From Brachypodius melanocephalos (Eukaryota > Chordata > Aves > Passeriformes > Pycnonotidae), in contig VZSR01002145.1 in the NCBI GenBank assembly GCA_013398615.1, forward strand, positions 5,616,834 through 5,680,833: a stretch of DNA of 64,000 nt. The letters are read 5' to 3'. Below the pieces are notes generated by a model. The model did not search any database. It saw only the letters and a program-made list of their open reading frames with translations, and was not told where the DNA came from. Position 1 is the first letter of the stretch. Each line of letters opens with the position of its first letter. Below, piece by piece: positions 38,339-50,762 of the stretch. Made by a program: the position numbers and the translations under genes.

Positions 38339-38958
38339 GTAAGGATTGTCTCCTCTGGGCAGGGGGGAGCTCAGCAAGTGCTCAGCCCAGTTTGTTTGGC
38401 CCAACACAATGTGGGAAGACTCTAATCACACAATACCACATGTAAACAGCCAGACCTCACAGATTTGGGGCTCAAGTCTGGCCAAAACTGAGCCTTCTTC
38501 CTTTTCCAAGCTTCTCCCAGAAAAACCGAAATGGAAACTTGTTGAATTTTGTGACTTTTCAAACACCTCAAACCCACTGCTTGCATCTGTGTAGATTAAG
38601 GGCTTTGTTGCAGTAACACCATTCTGTGAACTGGGCATTAGGTTTGGCTGGACTTAAGAACTCTGGAGTAGGTGTGAACAGAGAAAGTACCCGTGATGGA
38701 GCAGGCAGAGAGAGCTGTCAGTAAGAATTGAGGCAATTAAAGGAATTGCAGGAAAGATGGCAACTGCTGAGTGATTAATATTTCTCTAGTGCTCTTAAAT
38801 TCCAGAGTGCTTCACAAAGGCACATCCCTGCCCCAGGTAGCTTCATCCGAGGCAAAGTGTGTGTTCCAGGAAAGGCAGAGGAGAAATGATGTGAGCAGCT
38901 AATGTTTCATTAATGAGGGTGTTGGTGCATGGCAGGGACAGCACTCCCTGCAGGAGGC

Positions 38959-38992
38959 TCTTTATCAGATTGGGCTGTCAATCTGATAAAGA
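38959..38992. repeat. Perfect inverted repeat, 14-bp arms, 6-base loop, with GATA motifs
   Basis: TCTTTATCAGATTG and CAATCTGATAAAGA are exact reverse complements separated by GGCTGT. Each arm carries a TGATAA core, a GATA-factor consensus, in opposite orientation. The surrounding bases do not extend the stem, so it is too short for a typical microRNA precursor. Confidence 0.9.
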
Positions 38993-41900
38993 CAGGACAG
39001 ATCCAGAGAGATTTTCCCCTCTTCTTTGGACCAGAGGCTGTCTGCAGTGGTCTGGAAATCATCAGGCAGACAATTCTCCCTGGAAGGAGGCTCTTCCCCA
39101 CTGCTGCCATGAGCAGCCACTCTGTGGAGTGGAGGTCAGCAGCTCCTGCTTCTGCTCGGGGTCCTCCAGGATGATTTTCCCAGTATCCCAAAATGCAGTT
39201 AACTTGCACTGCAGCTATCTCTCTCACCTCAGGTCTCCAGGAGGTGGAACTAGGTTGGGTTCCTGCAGTGTAACAGCCCATAGAGGGGAATATTTTGAAG
39301 CACCTCATTCTCTTTTTGGTTTAAGAGAATGCAATGGAAGTTACTGTTTATTCTGCCTGAGCAACTGTTTTTTCCCCTTCTTTTGACTTCCATTCTGGGG
39401 CTTATGACTTATTGATGAGTCTTTGGGCTAACAGCTTGAAATAGCTTCTCTGGCACTCAAAGGAGCAGTCCCACACTCAGCAGTCATGCGACGGGGGAGC
39501 AGAGCACAGACAGTGAATGAATTCCATGGCCTCTCTTCCACAATTGACCCTTCCAGCCTCTGGAAGAGCTGGGTTCCATCTGCAAGGGAGGCGAGGTGGC
39601 ATTTGGGTCAACCGTGGTAAAATCCCTGCTCTGAAGGGAGGTGACAGGTCCCAGGCAGCCCCCACAGCACTGGGGAATGTCAGCAAGGCGCTCTCGAGTC
39701 GCTGCTTCCTTTGATCAGGAGGGAAGCGAAGTATTTGGGTTATTAAATCTCTGAAGGGCTTGGAACACAGTTTGTTTCTTGTAGCATCTCCTGCTAGAAC
39801 AAAGCTAAGAGAAAACATGTGAGGAAACCTCCAGCCACCTTCTATTGAGACAGTGGAGCATTCATTAGTGCCAGACTCAGTTGTTAATTTGCTAACGCTC
39901 TCATTGCCATAGAAGTTGGCTGCCCTTTTACAATTGGGGAAGCTGCCATATGGAGTAATAGTATATTTCTCTGCAAAGAGTTGAATCACGACAGCAGATG
40001 CCAAGTTAAAAAGAGCACTCCCCTTACTTTTTTGACAGCAGTGGGCTTGATGGAGATCTATCACTGCCCTGACAGCCAAGGCTCTGGTTTTGTTTTGTGG
40101 GTTCATGTAGAAAGGATTTGTCTTGAAACATTCAGAAATCGCCTTGGTGACCTACTTAGGGAACAATTTATAGCATAATATAGGAATAGAGAATACAAAT
40201 GTTCCTGTATTCATTGAAGAACCAAAAACACTCATCAGGTTGAATTTACTTAATGTGTTTTTTTCCTCAGCTAGGGAACATTGAAGCAGATGCAGGGCTG
40301 GTTTGAACCTGAGGACTTTATGTTCATCTCCTATTCTGGTGGGAGTTTTTTGTTTTTAGTAACAAGAAAAATAAGTCCTGAAGTAACCAAACTGATAGCT
40401 TTCAACTTTTTGTCATGGTAATTATACACTTCAAAGACTAGTTGTACATTCCTTAGGCAACTATTCCAGAAGTAATGAATTCATGTCTTGTTCAGGTTAT
40501 TTTTATTACCATTTCTAATCTTTCACCCAAGACAGCTCACTTAATCTTGACATTTGTAATCACGAAGAGAAACTAAAATATTTGACAAGGTAACAAAAAA
40601 GACGTTTTTGCAAGAAGATGAGGAAGACTGGAATGTTTTCAGAGGCTTACTTAAGTAAAATATAGCTGAAGAGTCTTGTGTTTGCTAGTCACCTTGCATC
40701 TTGTGATACTGAATGCCAGGCTTCTCCCTTGCATCCCAAAATAATCATGATCATTTTCATGACTTGTTGACTCAGCTTTAACCCCCAGTCAAGCAGAGAT
40801 TTATCCAAAGGGTAAAGCTGGACTGCACACAGCACTGTAGGGCTGAACAAACCCCAGTCCCTGCTCTCTGCTTCATCTTTTTCGCTTCTGTCAGATTAAA
40901 AAACTGCCTTTGGAGCGTGCCTGTTGCTGAAGAAAATCTGACTTAGTTATTTGTGTGCTTCTCATTTCTAGTGGAGGACACCCTTGCAGTGCCTTGCCAG
41001 CATTTTGGGGGCTGCCTGGTGCTTGTGGGTGCTGTGCTCAGAACATGGCATCAATAAATAACAACAAGCCCTTGCCCAAAGGTCTGTGAGAGGCTGTGTT
41101 GACTTTCCTGGGTGTTTGATAGCCATGGAAACATCTCTGGGAGTTGTGCAGGTCTCCCTGGCTCCTGCAGTGTTGCCTTTTCACAATCAAAGCAGTGGTG
41201 ACACTGCTGGTGACATGGGGGCTGCTAGGGCCCTACCAAGTGGGAGAGGTGAGCTGGGTGAGGTGTCTTTGCCACCACATGAGAGAGACCTTCAGCTCTC
41301 AAAGAGGAAGGTGCCTCCTGAAACAGGGATTTGCCCTGGTGTGGAATATTAAGTCTTTCCAAATAATCCTTCAAGTCAAATTAGGAATTAGAAAATGCCT
41401 GGGCTGAGAGCCTTTCTGTGCTAAAGAGAACCACTGTTCCTAATAACTGGCATTTTAACAGCTGTGAAATGCTGTGAGATTGGAATACCCATTGGAGCAC
41501 AGGAGAATTGCTCCCCTAATCCTGGAAATGGGCAAAGTGGAGCCAACCTGCAGCCAGAATTTCAGAGCTCAGGCCTGGCCTGTCATGGCACAAATATGAT
41601 AATCTCTTCTGTGAGATTACAGCCTCTTGCAGGAGACAATGCAGTTGAAAAGGAGCTGTAGGCACTCCTGGAGCAGCAGCAAGTCTGCCTGAGGCTGGAG
41701 CCACTCTCTTGGGATCCACGCTCAGAATGCACCATCAGTGTGTCACATCCTGCTGTCAGCTGCCAGCCCTCTTCACTGCAGCTACAGAGCATGCAGCTGA
41801 AAAAAGCTTGAATCTTTCAAACTGTTTTTTTTTTAATTTAATTCAGTGAAATTATCTGAGTGTGGAAAGGGAAGGATGTGCCAGCTGCATTTCTCCCTGA

Positions 41901-42761
41901 GGAGGGGCACTTGGAGGCACAGACTTGCTGCTGGGCAGCGTGAGGTGCATGACGCTTTTGTTTCTTGAAATGAGTTTGGCAAAACGTTTTTGTAGAGACA
42001 GAAGAGGAATGTGCAGCTTCTTCACTGAGCAGATATCAGTGTTGCAAATGCAGTAGATGATGCTTATCCTTCCAGTCTCAGCTCTGCTGTAACTCATCAC
42101 CTGTGCTCCTCCACGCTCCAGCAGAACCGCTGGAGCTCTCATTCATCAGAGCTGTTAATGGATCTCAGGTCACAAACACAGCACTCAGAACTTGGAGACA
42201 GATTTCACACATCCAGCTCTCTGTGGGAATCGTTGTGAGCAGCAATTGCAGCCAGCAGATGTTCACCCTCCAGAGCCTGCTTGATAAATGACACAATATC
42301 TGCCTGTGTGTGAGCAGTGTCAGAATCCCTGACCAGCCACCACAGAACACCTGTGGGTAGCTAGATGGGGAAGAAGCTGCTTGGGTTTGTTGCTTGGTTT
42401 ATTCTTTAACAATCTCTGCTTGTGAGATCCTTATTTCAGCAAAGAACCCTCCTGGGAATGCTCTGAATTAAGGATTTGGATCACAGCTTGACATCTGTGG
42501 CCAGTTCCTCACTCAGCTGTGCAAAGCTGTTGATTTGGGGGTTAACAGCACGTCTGCCACATGCTGCAGCACATTTATAAATTGTACATTTTGAACTTGA
42601 AGTGCAGCAAGGCACACGAGAGCACAACCCTGCCAGTAACTCTGTGTTCCCTGACCATTGACGTAACCTGGCCTTGCTGTGCCTGCACAGCCCTGGCTCC
42701 AGGCTCATCCCTGTGGGCAGAGCACACAGCTGGCACAGGCTGCAAGCACCCCTGGGATCCT

Positions 42762-42953
42762 GAGAGCCCTACCTGTGACACCAAATGAGAGAGCCCTACC
42801 TGTGACACCAAATGAGAGAGCCCTACCTGTGACACCAAATGAGAGAAGCCTACCTGTGACACCAAATGAGAGAACCCTACCTTGTCACACAAAATGAGAG
42901 AACCCTTACCTGTCACACAAAGTGAGAGAGCCCTACCTGTGACACAAAGTGAG
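42762..42953. repeat. 27-bp minisatellite, about 7 copies
   Basis: The unit GAGAGCCCTACCTGTGACAC plus CAAATGA repeats head to tail about seven times. The first three units are identical and the later ones carry scattered changes. The array has no stop in one plus-strand frame over the first units because 27 is a multiple of three; that does not make it coding. Confidence 0.95.
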
Positions 42954-44635
42954 GTGGAGGAGTAGCGTTCCCTGAGGGCAGAGCAGCAGGCTGTCAGAGA
43001 GCAAGCCGTGACCTTGTGATGGTAAAAAAGGCTCTGCAGAGGGAGAGTTGTTCTTGCCTTAACAGTTTAGCTGTTACCATTCTCTAAAGCAAAACCCAAC
43101 TTAAGTAAATCCTTAATTTAGTGGAGGTGCTAATGGGATTCCAAGTGGGTATGTTGTGTACTTGCTGCTGATGGAAAGCATCTGTGTTGCTTTCAGACTT
43201 GACTTTGAAAGTCAGTTCTGTTGCTCAAGTTGAGATTTAAAGCATCAGAAAACTACACTATTGAAGAAAATAACTTGACATTGTTCTTATGAGGTGCTTC
43301 TTCCCCAAAATACCATGTTTGGGCTGTCAGAGGGCTGGACTGTAAGAAAGCTCTTCAGAAGGGTGCTCGTGCTGTAAGGTGAGCAAATATATTCCAGGGG
43401 TTATTTCTAGAGGTGCTGCTTCCTCTAGTCAGATCATGAACAAGACATAAATGATTTGAAACCCTGAGCCAAATTTTAGTGGGCTTACACCTTTTCAACA
43501 GTCAGGCATCACACGAAAATCTGACACCTTTTGACTTATATCCCTCAGAGCTTTGTAGGCTGCTCGACTAAATTCGCAAGGTACTAATATTTTTTTCCCT
43601 CTCTCTAAAAGATCACAGATGGAAAGCCATTTTTATTAAAAATGCTTCTGTTTCAACTCTGGAATGTCTGAAGCTAAAGGTCTAGCTAAAGATTTAGCAG
43701 TTCATGTGCAGGTCAGCAGGTTAAAGCAGAGCCATGAGCAAAGTTAGTCTGGACTGGAGGATTTGTTGAATGCAAGCAGAGGTTCCTTTCAAGCATGTCA
43801 AAGCTGGAGAGACTTCTCAGCTCCTGCTGTCACATCAGATGTCATTGCCTATCTCAGGACAATGTTCCCACCTGAGGAGCACTGGATTTTTTTGGAAAGT
43901 CACTGTTATTACCTGCTCAGCTTCTTGCAGATGCTGCTGTGGATCTGCTGTCTGCCTGTGGCTGCTTTCATAGCCTGTCAGATGGCACTGGATGCTCCTG
44001 GCATGGAGCGTGACCTTGGGAAGCTGTTACCAACTCAGGGGGCCTCTTCTTGGTGTGAGTTTCCCCATCCAGGTGTTTGCAGTTGCCTTTTTATGGACCA
44101 GATCTTGTGGAGCACAGTTTGGGGGAAGTATATGGTGGTGAACAATGGAAGTTCATTTTGAGGAGCTCCCCAGTCATGTCCCAGTGCTGTAGGTTAAGGA
44201 GAGCTTTTTCCATCCTGTGTGCAGAAGTTTTTTGTGACAGCTGATTCCTGCATCATTACAGCTGCTTGCAAGGTGATGTCACTCCTGAAGCCAGTGATGC
44301 AGTTGGGGAGGAAGGCTGGCATGTGACTTGATTTTTCTTTACTGGGAAGAAATTGCACTTCAGAGCATCTTAATTGGGTAGCTCTCCAGAGATAGCCAAA
44401 GCAGCTTACTCAGTGTGTTTCTGCAGAGTTGAAAAGCAGGTCAGCAGATACCTTTTTATAGAATCCTTATAACTGCAGGGACAGGGCTGGCATATTAATT
44501 TGGAGTGTGCCTCTAGAACCGTGACTGGAGAGAAGGAGCTGCTTTCCAGCCCCTCTTGTAAGAAACTGCTGTTGTATGGCAACAACAATTAGCTACAAAA
44601 GCTAAGTAATCTCTGTTGTTCTAAGGCAAGGCAAT

Positions 44636-44860
44636 TAATCATTGAATCAGACTTGGAAAAGATCTTGGGTCATGCAATGTAGTCCCTGCTATGCTTTGTT
44701 GTTTTCCTACAGTTCCTCTTATCAAGAGCATTGTCAAGGCTGATTTTAAATAGTCCAAGCACTGGAGCTTCTCTCTTCCTCAGAGGAATTTAGTGCTGCT
44801 TAATAATTCTCACTGTCGGTTTTCCCAGACATTTAGCCTAAATTTTTCCCTCTTCTGGCA
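44636..44860 (-). mobile_element. Degraded old CR1-type LINE fragment
   Basis: ATTGAATCAGACTTGGAAAA, then GTCATGCAATGTAGTCC, TTGTCAAGGCTGATTTTAAA, and GAATTTAGTGCTGC...CAGACATTTAGCCTAAATTT follow the order of an ancient amniote CR1/L3-like 3' end (reverse complement), but with heavy divergence. Confidence 0.6.
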
Positions 44861-46078
44861 AATCTCCATGACTTATATCCAAGCACAGCAGCTGGAATGG
44901 CTACACTGCTGTCCCTCCCCCAGCTCTCCCCTCCCAGACTCCGAGGTGCATTTTTGGCTCCTCACCCAATGTGTTCCATCGTGTTTTTTGCAGAGGTGAA
45001 TCACTTCAGTCCACCCACCAATCTGCTTTTACCCCTCTGGTGCCTCTGGTTCAGGCACTGAACGCTCAACTCGTGAGCATGACGCCAGCAATCAGAGCGT
45101 GTAACAACTCCCTGTTACAGAGAACCAATCCCAAATCTTTTCCTCACTTGCACCATCATTTATGTGGTTTTAGTGGGCTTTTGACTAATCCCTTCTTAAG
45201 CTGGTTTGCACTGTGGGAATTAAATATAAGCTGCTACCTTTAATGGTGGCTGAAAAGTAGGAGCACCACATTTACCTTTCTGCAGTTCTTTGCACTTCTG
45301 GGACCTCCCAATTGCCAGAAGTGTTTGTTTGGGAGCTTGATCTCCTTCCACTTGTCTCTGGTGTGCATGTCTGATCAGCTGACTGCTTTATTCCCCTTCC
45401 TTGTCTATCCACAGCTTGTTTTTACCAACATTTGTGGGTGTCCTTCTAAACTTGCCCCTATAGGATGATAGATTTTCCCAGTATTACATCAATGTGTGTA
45501 ATTATTAATGAAGTTTTTCTTGCCATAAATCTTTGTAGCAGCAAATTTATTCCTTTGGCTCAGCGTTTAGCATGGTCTGATTTGTGTTTCAGGGTGACAA
45601 ACTGGAGAACTCCCTCTGGGGTTTTTCAAACAAAATAGGAGCTTGAATGGCTCCCAAAATTCCCCACACAATCTCAATTCTGGGTCTTTCTTAAAAGGCT
45701 TAAGATTCCTTCCTTGCAACAATGGCAGGTGTCTGCTGAGCTGTGCTCCCATGACAGGCTCTCACTGTGTGGGCTGACATGGGGAGAGCATGAGAGGCAT
45801 GGAAATAAAGCCCAGAGCTGCCTTCTCCTGGGCTGTGTTGTGACAGTGGACCTCTCAGACCTCCCGTTTGCTCCTGCTTGTCCCAGCAGCTCCCAGCCTG
45901 GGGAAAACTCTTAGCAGAGATTAGTGGGGAACATGGCAGGTGTGTGTGATAAAGGCAAAGCAGATAAAGGCAAACTCCCTGGCTGGTGGAGTTTAATGAC
46001 GCTGAGAATTAAATCTTTTGTCAAGTGATCTTTTGTTACCTGATTGCTCTGTAGCAGGGCTTTCTTCTTCCAGGAATC

Positions 46079-46460
46079 AACACCCTGCACATCTTCCCTA
46101 TTTAGATTTCACTGAGGGAAAGGCAGGAATCTTGGGAGATGCTGCAAGGAAGATGCAGGCAATGGACCCACTTGGGGCTTTCTAGAAAGTGTCTGGACTG
46201 AGACAGGACTAATCAAGGAGGTGAAAAATGAGGAAATGAAGCTGAAAATGAAGACTGCACAGGGGTTTGGAGCTGGGGAATTACAAGAGTGAATGGCAAG
46301 GAGGAGTGATGAAGAAGCTGATGTGCAATGTGCCAGCCACTAGTGCAGCTGTGTGCAACCAAGAGGTTGGGATGTGCCTGTAAGAAATGGGGAGAGGGAA
46401 AGGCTGGACAAGAGCAGGAAAGAGCCAGGATGCTGCTGTGAGCCCCTGAGTGGAATTGGC
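46079..46460 (+). repeat. Intronic direct duplication, copy A
   Basis: From AACACCCTGCAC to the GGATGCTGCTGTGAGC region, this segment matches 50377-50762 nearly base for base over its middle 190 bases, with small indels near the 3' part. It lies in the intron just before the exon at 46688. It could be a genomic duplication or two copies of an unrecognised interspersed repeat. Confidence 0.9.
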
Positions 46461-46687
46461 TCTGCAGAAGCACAATGAAAGGTTCACAGGAGAAGATTGG
46501 GCTGCTTTCAGTGAAAATGGAGCAGGGATCCTTGTCTGAAACTACCCAGGAGCTCAGCACCATCCCATCCAGAGCTGGCCTCTGCTCAGAGAGCACTTCA
46601 GGGTGATGAGACTGTGGGGAATGTTGTGATCCCTTTGGATTTCCAGCTGAGAGAGACTCTTTAACCTCCCTGGTTTTTCTGTGACAG

Positions 46688-46772
46688 GTGGCTGTGAAAA
46701 ACAACATCGATGTGTTTTACTTCAGCTGCCTAATCCCTCTCAACGTGCTTTTCGTAGAGGATGGCAAAATGG
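46688..46772 (+). CDS. AP2B1: AP2B1 coding exon, residues 805-833 (appendage)
   Basis: This 85-nt exon follows ttttctgtgacag and encodes VAVKNNIDVFYFSCLIPL through LFVEDGKM plus one base of glutamate 833. Tyrosine 815 is the known side-site contact of the sandwich subdomain. The donor is GTGAGT. The exon lies about 230 bases downstream of one copy of a duplicated intronic segment (46079-46460). Confidence 0.96.
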
Positions 46773-47498
46773 GTGAGTGTTTTGAGGTGTGTGGTTGAGG
46801 CCAGGCTGTGCTCCCAGCTGGCTGCAGGTGTTCCCTGGCTGAATTTCACCTCTGCCTTGACCTTCAAGCCATTGCATCTCAGCAGAGCTGATCTGGTGGC
46901 CTGTCCCTGTTGTCCTCTAGCTCCAATCCTTGCCAGAACCCAGGTTCCCCTCCTCTCATTCTCTCTGCCAGACAAGGCTTCTTTCTTTAAAGAAAACAGA
47001 TTTCTTCTGATTTTTTGGGTATCTGTTGGTATTTGTCGTAGTTTTGGAGGTTTTTGATGGTTTGATTCACTTGAATGGGTCTGGGATTTGCCCCCACACA
47101 ATTTTCACTGGAATTTGTGTATTCCTAGTCACCTTTACTAAATTTTTTGTTTGAATTGGCTGGAAGTTGCTAGAAAAGCAGCTTTCCCTAACATAATCGT
47201 GAATGTGTGGATCTCCTTCCTTCTTGTCAAATCCTGCATGTTCTTGGCTTATAAACAGCTCATATGGCAAAAACTATTTCTCTTTTGGGGGAGGCCAAAA
47301 TCCATCAAAGCTTTGCTGCTTTTACAAGGAGACTGCGGTTGTTACAGGAGCAAATCCTGGATCTGTCCCCAACAGGGCAAAAAGTCACCAAAAGCCCTTT
47401 TGTGTGTCTACCTTGAAACATTCCGTGGTGTGTTAATTAGTGCTGGGGTCCTGTGAGGATCCCACAATGCTGATGGGGTTTTTTTTGTTTGTTTCTAG
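46773..47498 (+). other. AP2B1: AP2B1 intron
   Basis: A 726-base intron with a GTGAGT donor and a T-rich acceptor. Nothing else was recognised. Confidence 0.9.
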
Positions 47499-47585
47499 AG
47501 CGCCAGGTCTTCCTTGCAACATGGAAGGATATTCCAAATGAAAATGAGCTTCAGTTCCAGATTAAAGAATGTCACCTGAATGCTG
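47499..47585 (+). CDS. AP2B1: AP2B1 coding exon, residues 833-862 (appendage platform)
   Basis: The 87-nt exon starts after ttgtttgtttctag and reads ERQVFLATWKDIPNENELQ to ECHLNA plus one base of aspartate 862. It carries R834, W841, K842 and E849, residues known to line the platform pocket for helical peptides of beta-arrestin, ARH and epsin. All four are present. The donor is GTGAGT. Confidence 0.96.
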
Positions 47586-50188
47586 GTGAGTAGCTTCATT
47601 CTGCCATGCTGAGAGCACTTTTGATGTATTGCCATTAAACATCACCTTATTAATATCACCTTAGTAAAATAAGCTGATGGCCAATGGAGAGGTAAGTGTT
47701 GCATTTTTTAATAGCACAGCCTGGGATCCTAGGGCTTGTTTCAGTCAAAAACTTCAGCTGGGTCCCCATAAAAGCACATCTCAAATCCCAAGTCTTTGAT
47801 TTGTCCGATCTGTTTCTTCTTTTCATTCTGGACCTTTGTATTCTTGTTTTCCCTTTTATGCTTTGCTTCCCTGCAAAGCTGCTCTTTAAATGCAGCTGAA
47901 TATGATGTTGGGGCTGTTCAGCAACCCTGTCCTGCTGCTGTGAGTTTTGAACAAAGTGTTCCAGCCCTACTGCATCACCCTGGGCCACTCACTTCACCTT
48001 TTGGCAGCTTCTTTTTCCTTTCTGTTATGAAAGATTAACCTTACAGACACTAGAAGGTGTTGGGTGTTTGTGAAGGACAGGTCATATGGGAAGGGTCTGC
48101 TGTTGTTAGGCTGTGGTATTGATGCATTTGGATCATGTTTGGTGCTGTTCAGTTTGTTTGGCCGTGGAGTTGCCTCTGTGAGCATCTCGTACGTGTGACC
48201 TTACTACTGCTGAAGGATAAGGGAATGTAAAAGAGTGGAATGGGGCCAGCTCTGCTCCTGTTCAGGAGGTTCTGGACAGGAGCCAAGTGATTCTACCGAA
48301 AGCTGCTCTGTTTCAGAGATGAAAGAAGTGTCCCTATTGATTACCAACCCTGTAACCTTTTTATTCTCTCATGCCTGCTATTACACAATGAACACCCTCG
48401 TGCTTCAATAGCAGACAGAAACCATGGGTCTCTTTGTACTCATAATTATTACTATTTTGGAATATAAAAGATGGAGCACACCAGAGGAAAGGGAAAATAG
48501 CAGCTGTTGGACCTTATGACTTGATTTCACTGTGGGGTTTCAAATGAGAACAACCTCTGTGCCTCCCCCAGTTCTTCCCTCTGCTCCTGACCGAGCTTGG
48601 CATCGCCTCTTCCCCTGCACTGCATTGCTGCTGCCTTCTGCCCTGGCCATGCCCTGGCTGCATCCAGGGCTCTTTAGCTCCAATCAGAAACATTGGAAGC
48701 TGCTCAGGTTGGCGTTGAGGTGCTGCCTAGCAGGGGATGTGGCTGGGAAGATTGGCTCTCCTGCAGCCTGGCCTCCCCCTCCTCCCTCTGGAAGAAATTG
48801 TTATGAACCATGGAGTGACAGAATGCTCCCCATTCCAAAAGGGTTTGCCAGCTCAGGGCCAGACTGCTTGCCCAGGCCTGGGATGCTCAGAGGAGAACAA
48901 GTTCCCAGCTCTCAGGGAGAGCAGGGAGCACCAGGCAGTTCCTCTGCAGTGGGATCTGCAGCCTTTTCCAGGGAGGAGCGTGGTCCAGAGCACAATCCAT
49001 CCCTCAGGATGCTCGGGGCAGTGCAGGACCTGCCAGGACCTGCCAGCCTCTTTGGCTTGTGCACTGCAGAAAGTGGGTCTTGCCTCATAAAAAGATTCCA
49101 AACACTTCCATCCACTGAGGCATCTGTTCCTGTGTTTGTGCTGCCAACACCTTCTCCCTCTTACAACTCTTCCTTGACCACCTGGGCACAGAGCAGGCCA
49201 AGAGCTTGCAGGAGGGAGAACCAGGGCAATCTTGTATGCTTGCCTGAGTCCATTGTATTTTTTCTACCAGTGCATTTTTTTCTGCCTGACTCAGCCTGCT
49301 CACCTTGATTTCCTACAGGCAGTAACCTCCCCTAGCTCAGCCCATCCTAAAAACAACAAGCCTTGCTCATACAAGGATCAGCCAAATCCCAAACCCATGG
49401 AGTGCTGGGATTCCAGCATCCTCAGGGGTGCAGACTTCTCACAGCATGGCAAGTGAGACACATCAGAGGCAAGGGCAGAATAGGCTGGGTGAAATCTGGC
49501 ACGAGCTGGATCCATCTTCTAATTTACACCAGAGCAAGGGTGTGTGGTCTGGCCATGTGCCTCGGTAGGGTGATAATTTTTCAAGATTCACAGTCTTGAT
49601 TGTTTCAATCCAGTGAAAATAGGCTTAAGACACCTCTGTTCTTCCAAGAAGAGCAAGTCTGGATATAAAATCTTTAGGCACTTGATTCTTGAGGGAGATA
49701 GTCTGGTTCCTGTTCCAGAGGCTCTCCTGTAGGAGATGTGTAACCACAATAAAGCTCTCAATTTGGGCTGTCAGTGGTTGTGGCGTTCTTTGCAGGTTTG
49801 CAATGCGCTCGTGGCAGAGCTGCACAAAACTCTGCAGATTCCAGCAGCTCCTCAGCAAACCTGAGGAGAGGCTGGATTAGTGCAGCCCTCCAGCACAGGG
49901 AACAGGTCCAGAGCACTGCTGGCTCCTCGGAGTGAGTCGTTATCCCTGCTGGGCTCAGTCATTCATCCCTAGCCTGAGCCCACCCACCAGGTGGTGAGTG
50001 CTCAGAGACACCATTCATGCCTCAGCCTCACTGATCCCAGCCCAGTGACGCCAGTGGAGCTGCAGCTAAAAATACTCTGCTCCCAGTGCTGTGCCCTAAC
50101 ACAGCTCCAGCAGCCACTCAGAGCCATGTGGAGCAGCTGTGCTGGGAGAGGCTGGTCAGGAGTGTGAGCCCTGCACCCTCAGAGCCTG

Positions 50189-50236
50189 GCTTTCCTTCTC
50201 CCAGCTTTTCCTTCTTCCAGCTTTTCCTTCTCCCGG
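50189..50236 (+). repeat. Three tandem 16-bp pyrimidine-rich units
   Basis: GCTTTCCTTCTCCCAG, CTTTTCCTTCTTCCAG and CTTTTCCTTCTCCCGG follow one another without a gap. The first two end in AG after a pyrimidine tract and therefore resemble 3' splice sites; the third has CGG instead. Confidence 0.85.
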
Positions 50237-50376
50237 CTGCAAAGAGCCTTTGCTTTCCCAAATTCTCACATCTGTGCCGTGTGAGGAGCGGTGCTGAAGT
50301 TCTGTGCAAACATCCTGAGCAGGGGGTGCTGCTCTTCCTCAGTGGAGAAACTGAAATTGGAATTTCCTTCTCTCTA

Positions 50377-50762
50377 AACACCCTGCACAATATTCCCTAT
50401 TTAGATTTCACTGTGGGAAAGGCAGGAATCTTGGGAGATGCTGCAAGGAAGATGCAGGCAATGGACCCACTTGGGGCTTTCTAGAAAGTGTCTGGACTGA
50501 GACAGGACTAATCAAGGAGGTGAAAAATGAGGAAATGAAGGTGAAAATGAAGACTGCACAGGGGTTTGGAGCTGGGGAATTACAAGAGTGAATGGCAAGG
50601 AGGGATAATTAAGAAGCTGATGTGCCAGACGCTACAGCAGCTGTGTGCAACCGAAAGGTTGGGATGTGTCTGGGAGGTGTTAAAAATGAGGAAAGGCTGG
50701 ACAAGAGCAGGAAGGAGCCAGGATGCTGCTGTGAGCTCCTGATGAGTTGAGCTGGCTCTGAA
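50377..50762 (+). repeat. Intronic direct duplication, copy B
   Basis: Second copy of the segment at 46079-46460, same orientation, start-to-start distance about 4.3 kb. Differences include a two-base change near the start, a lost GTGC-type stretch around 50625, and altered 3' bases. Confidence 0.9.

Larger units (their letters stand above)
38339..46687 (+). other. AP2B1: AP2B1 intron
   Basis: An 8.3-kb intron. It holds a perfect inverted repeat (38959-38992), an AT-rich block (40330-40660), a 27-bp minisatellite (42762-42953), an old CR1 fragment (44636-44860) and copy A of a duplicated segment (46079-46460). Confidence 0.9.

Noticed and set aside
38959..38992. microRNA precursor at the inverted repeat
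   Set aside because: The stem stops at 14 pairs and flanking bases do not pair, well short of a typical precursor.
42762..42953. CRISPR-like or coding interpretation of the tandem repeat
   Set aside because: Units are contiguous with no spacers, and this is a vertebrate intron; a minisatellite explains it.
48532..49308. 258-codon plus-strand open frame inside the 7.95-kb intron
   Set aside because: No domain or start context; the AP2B1 exons on either side join perfectly without it.
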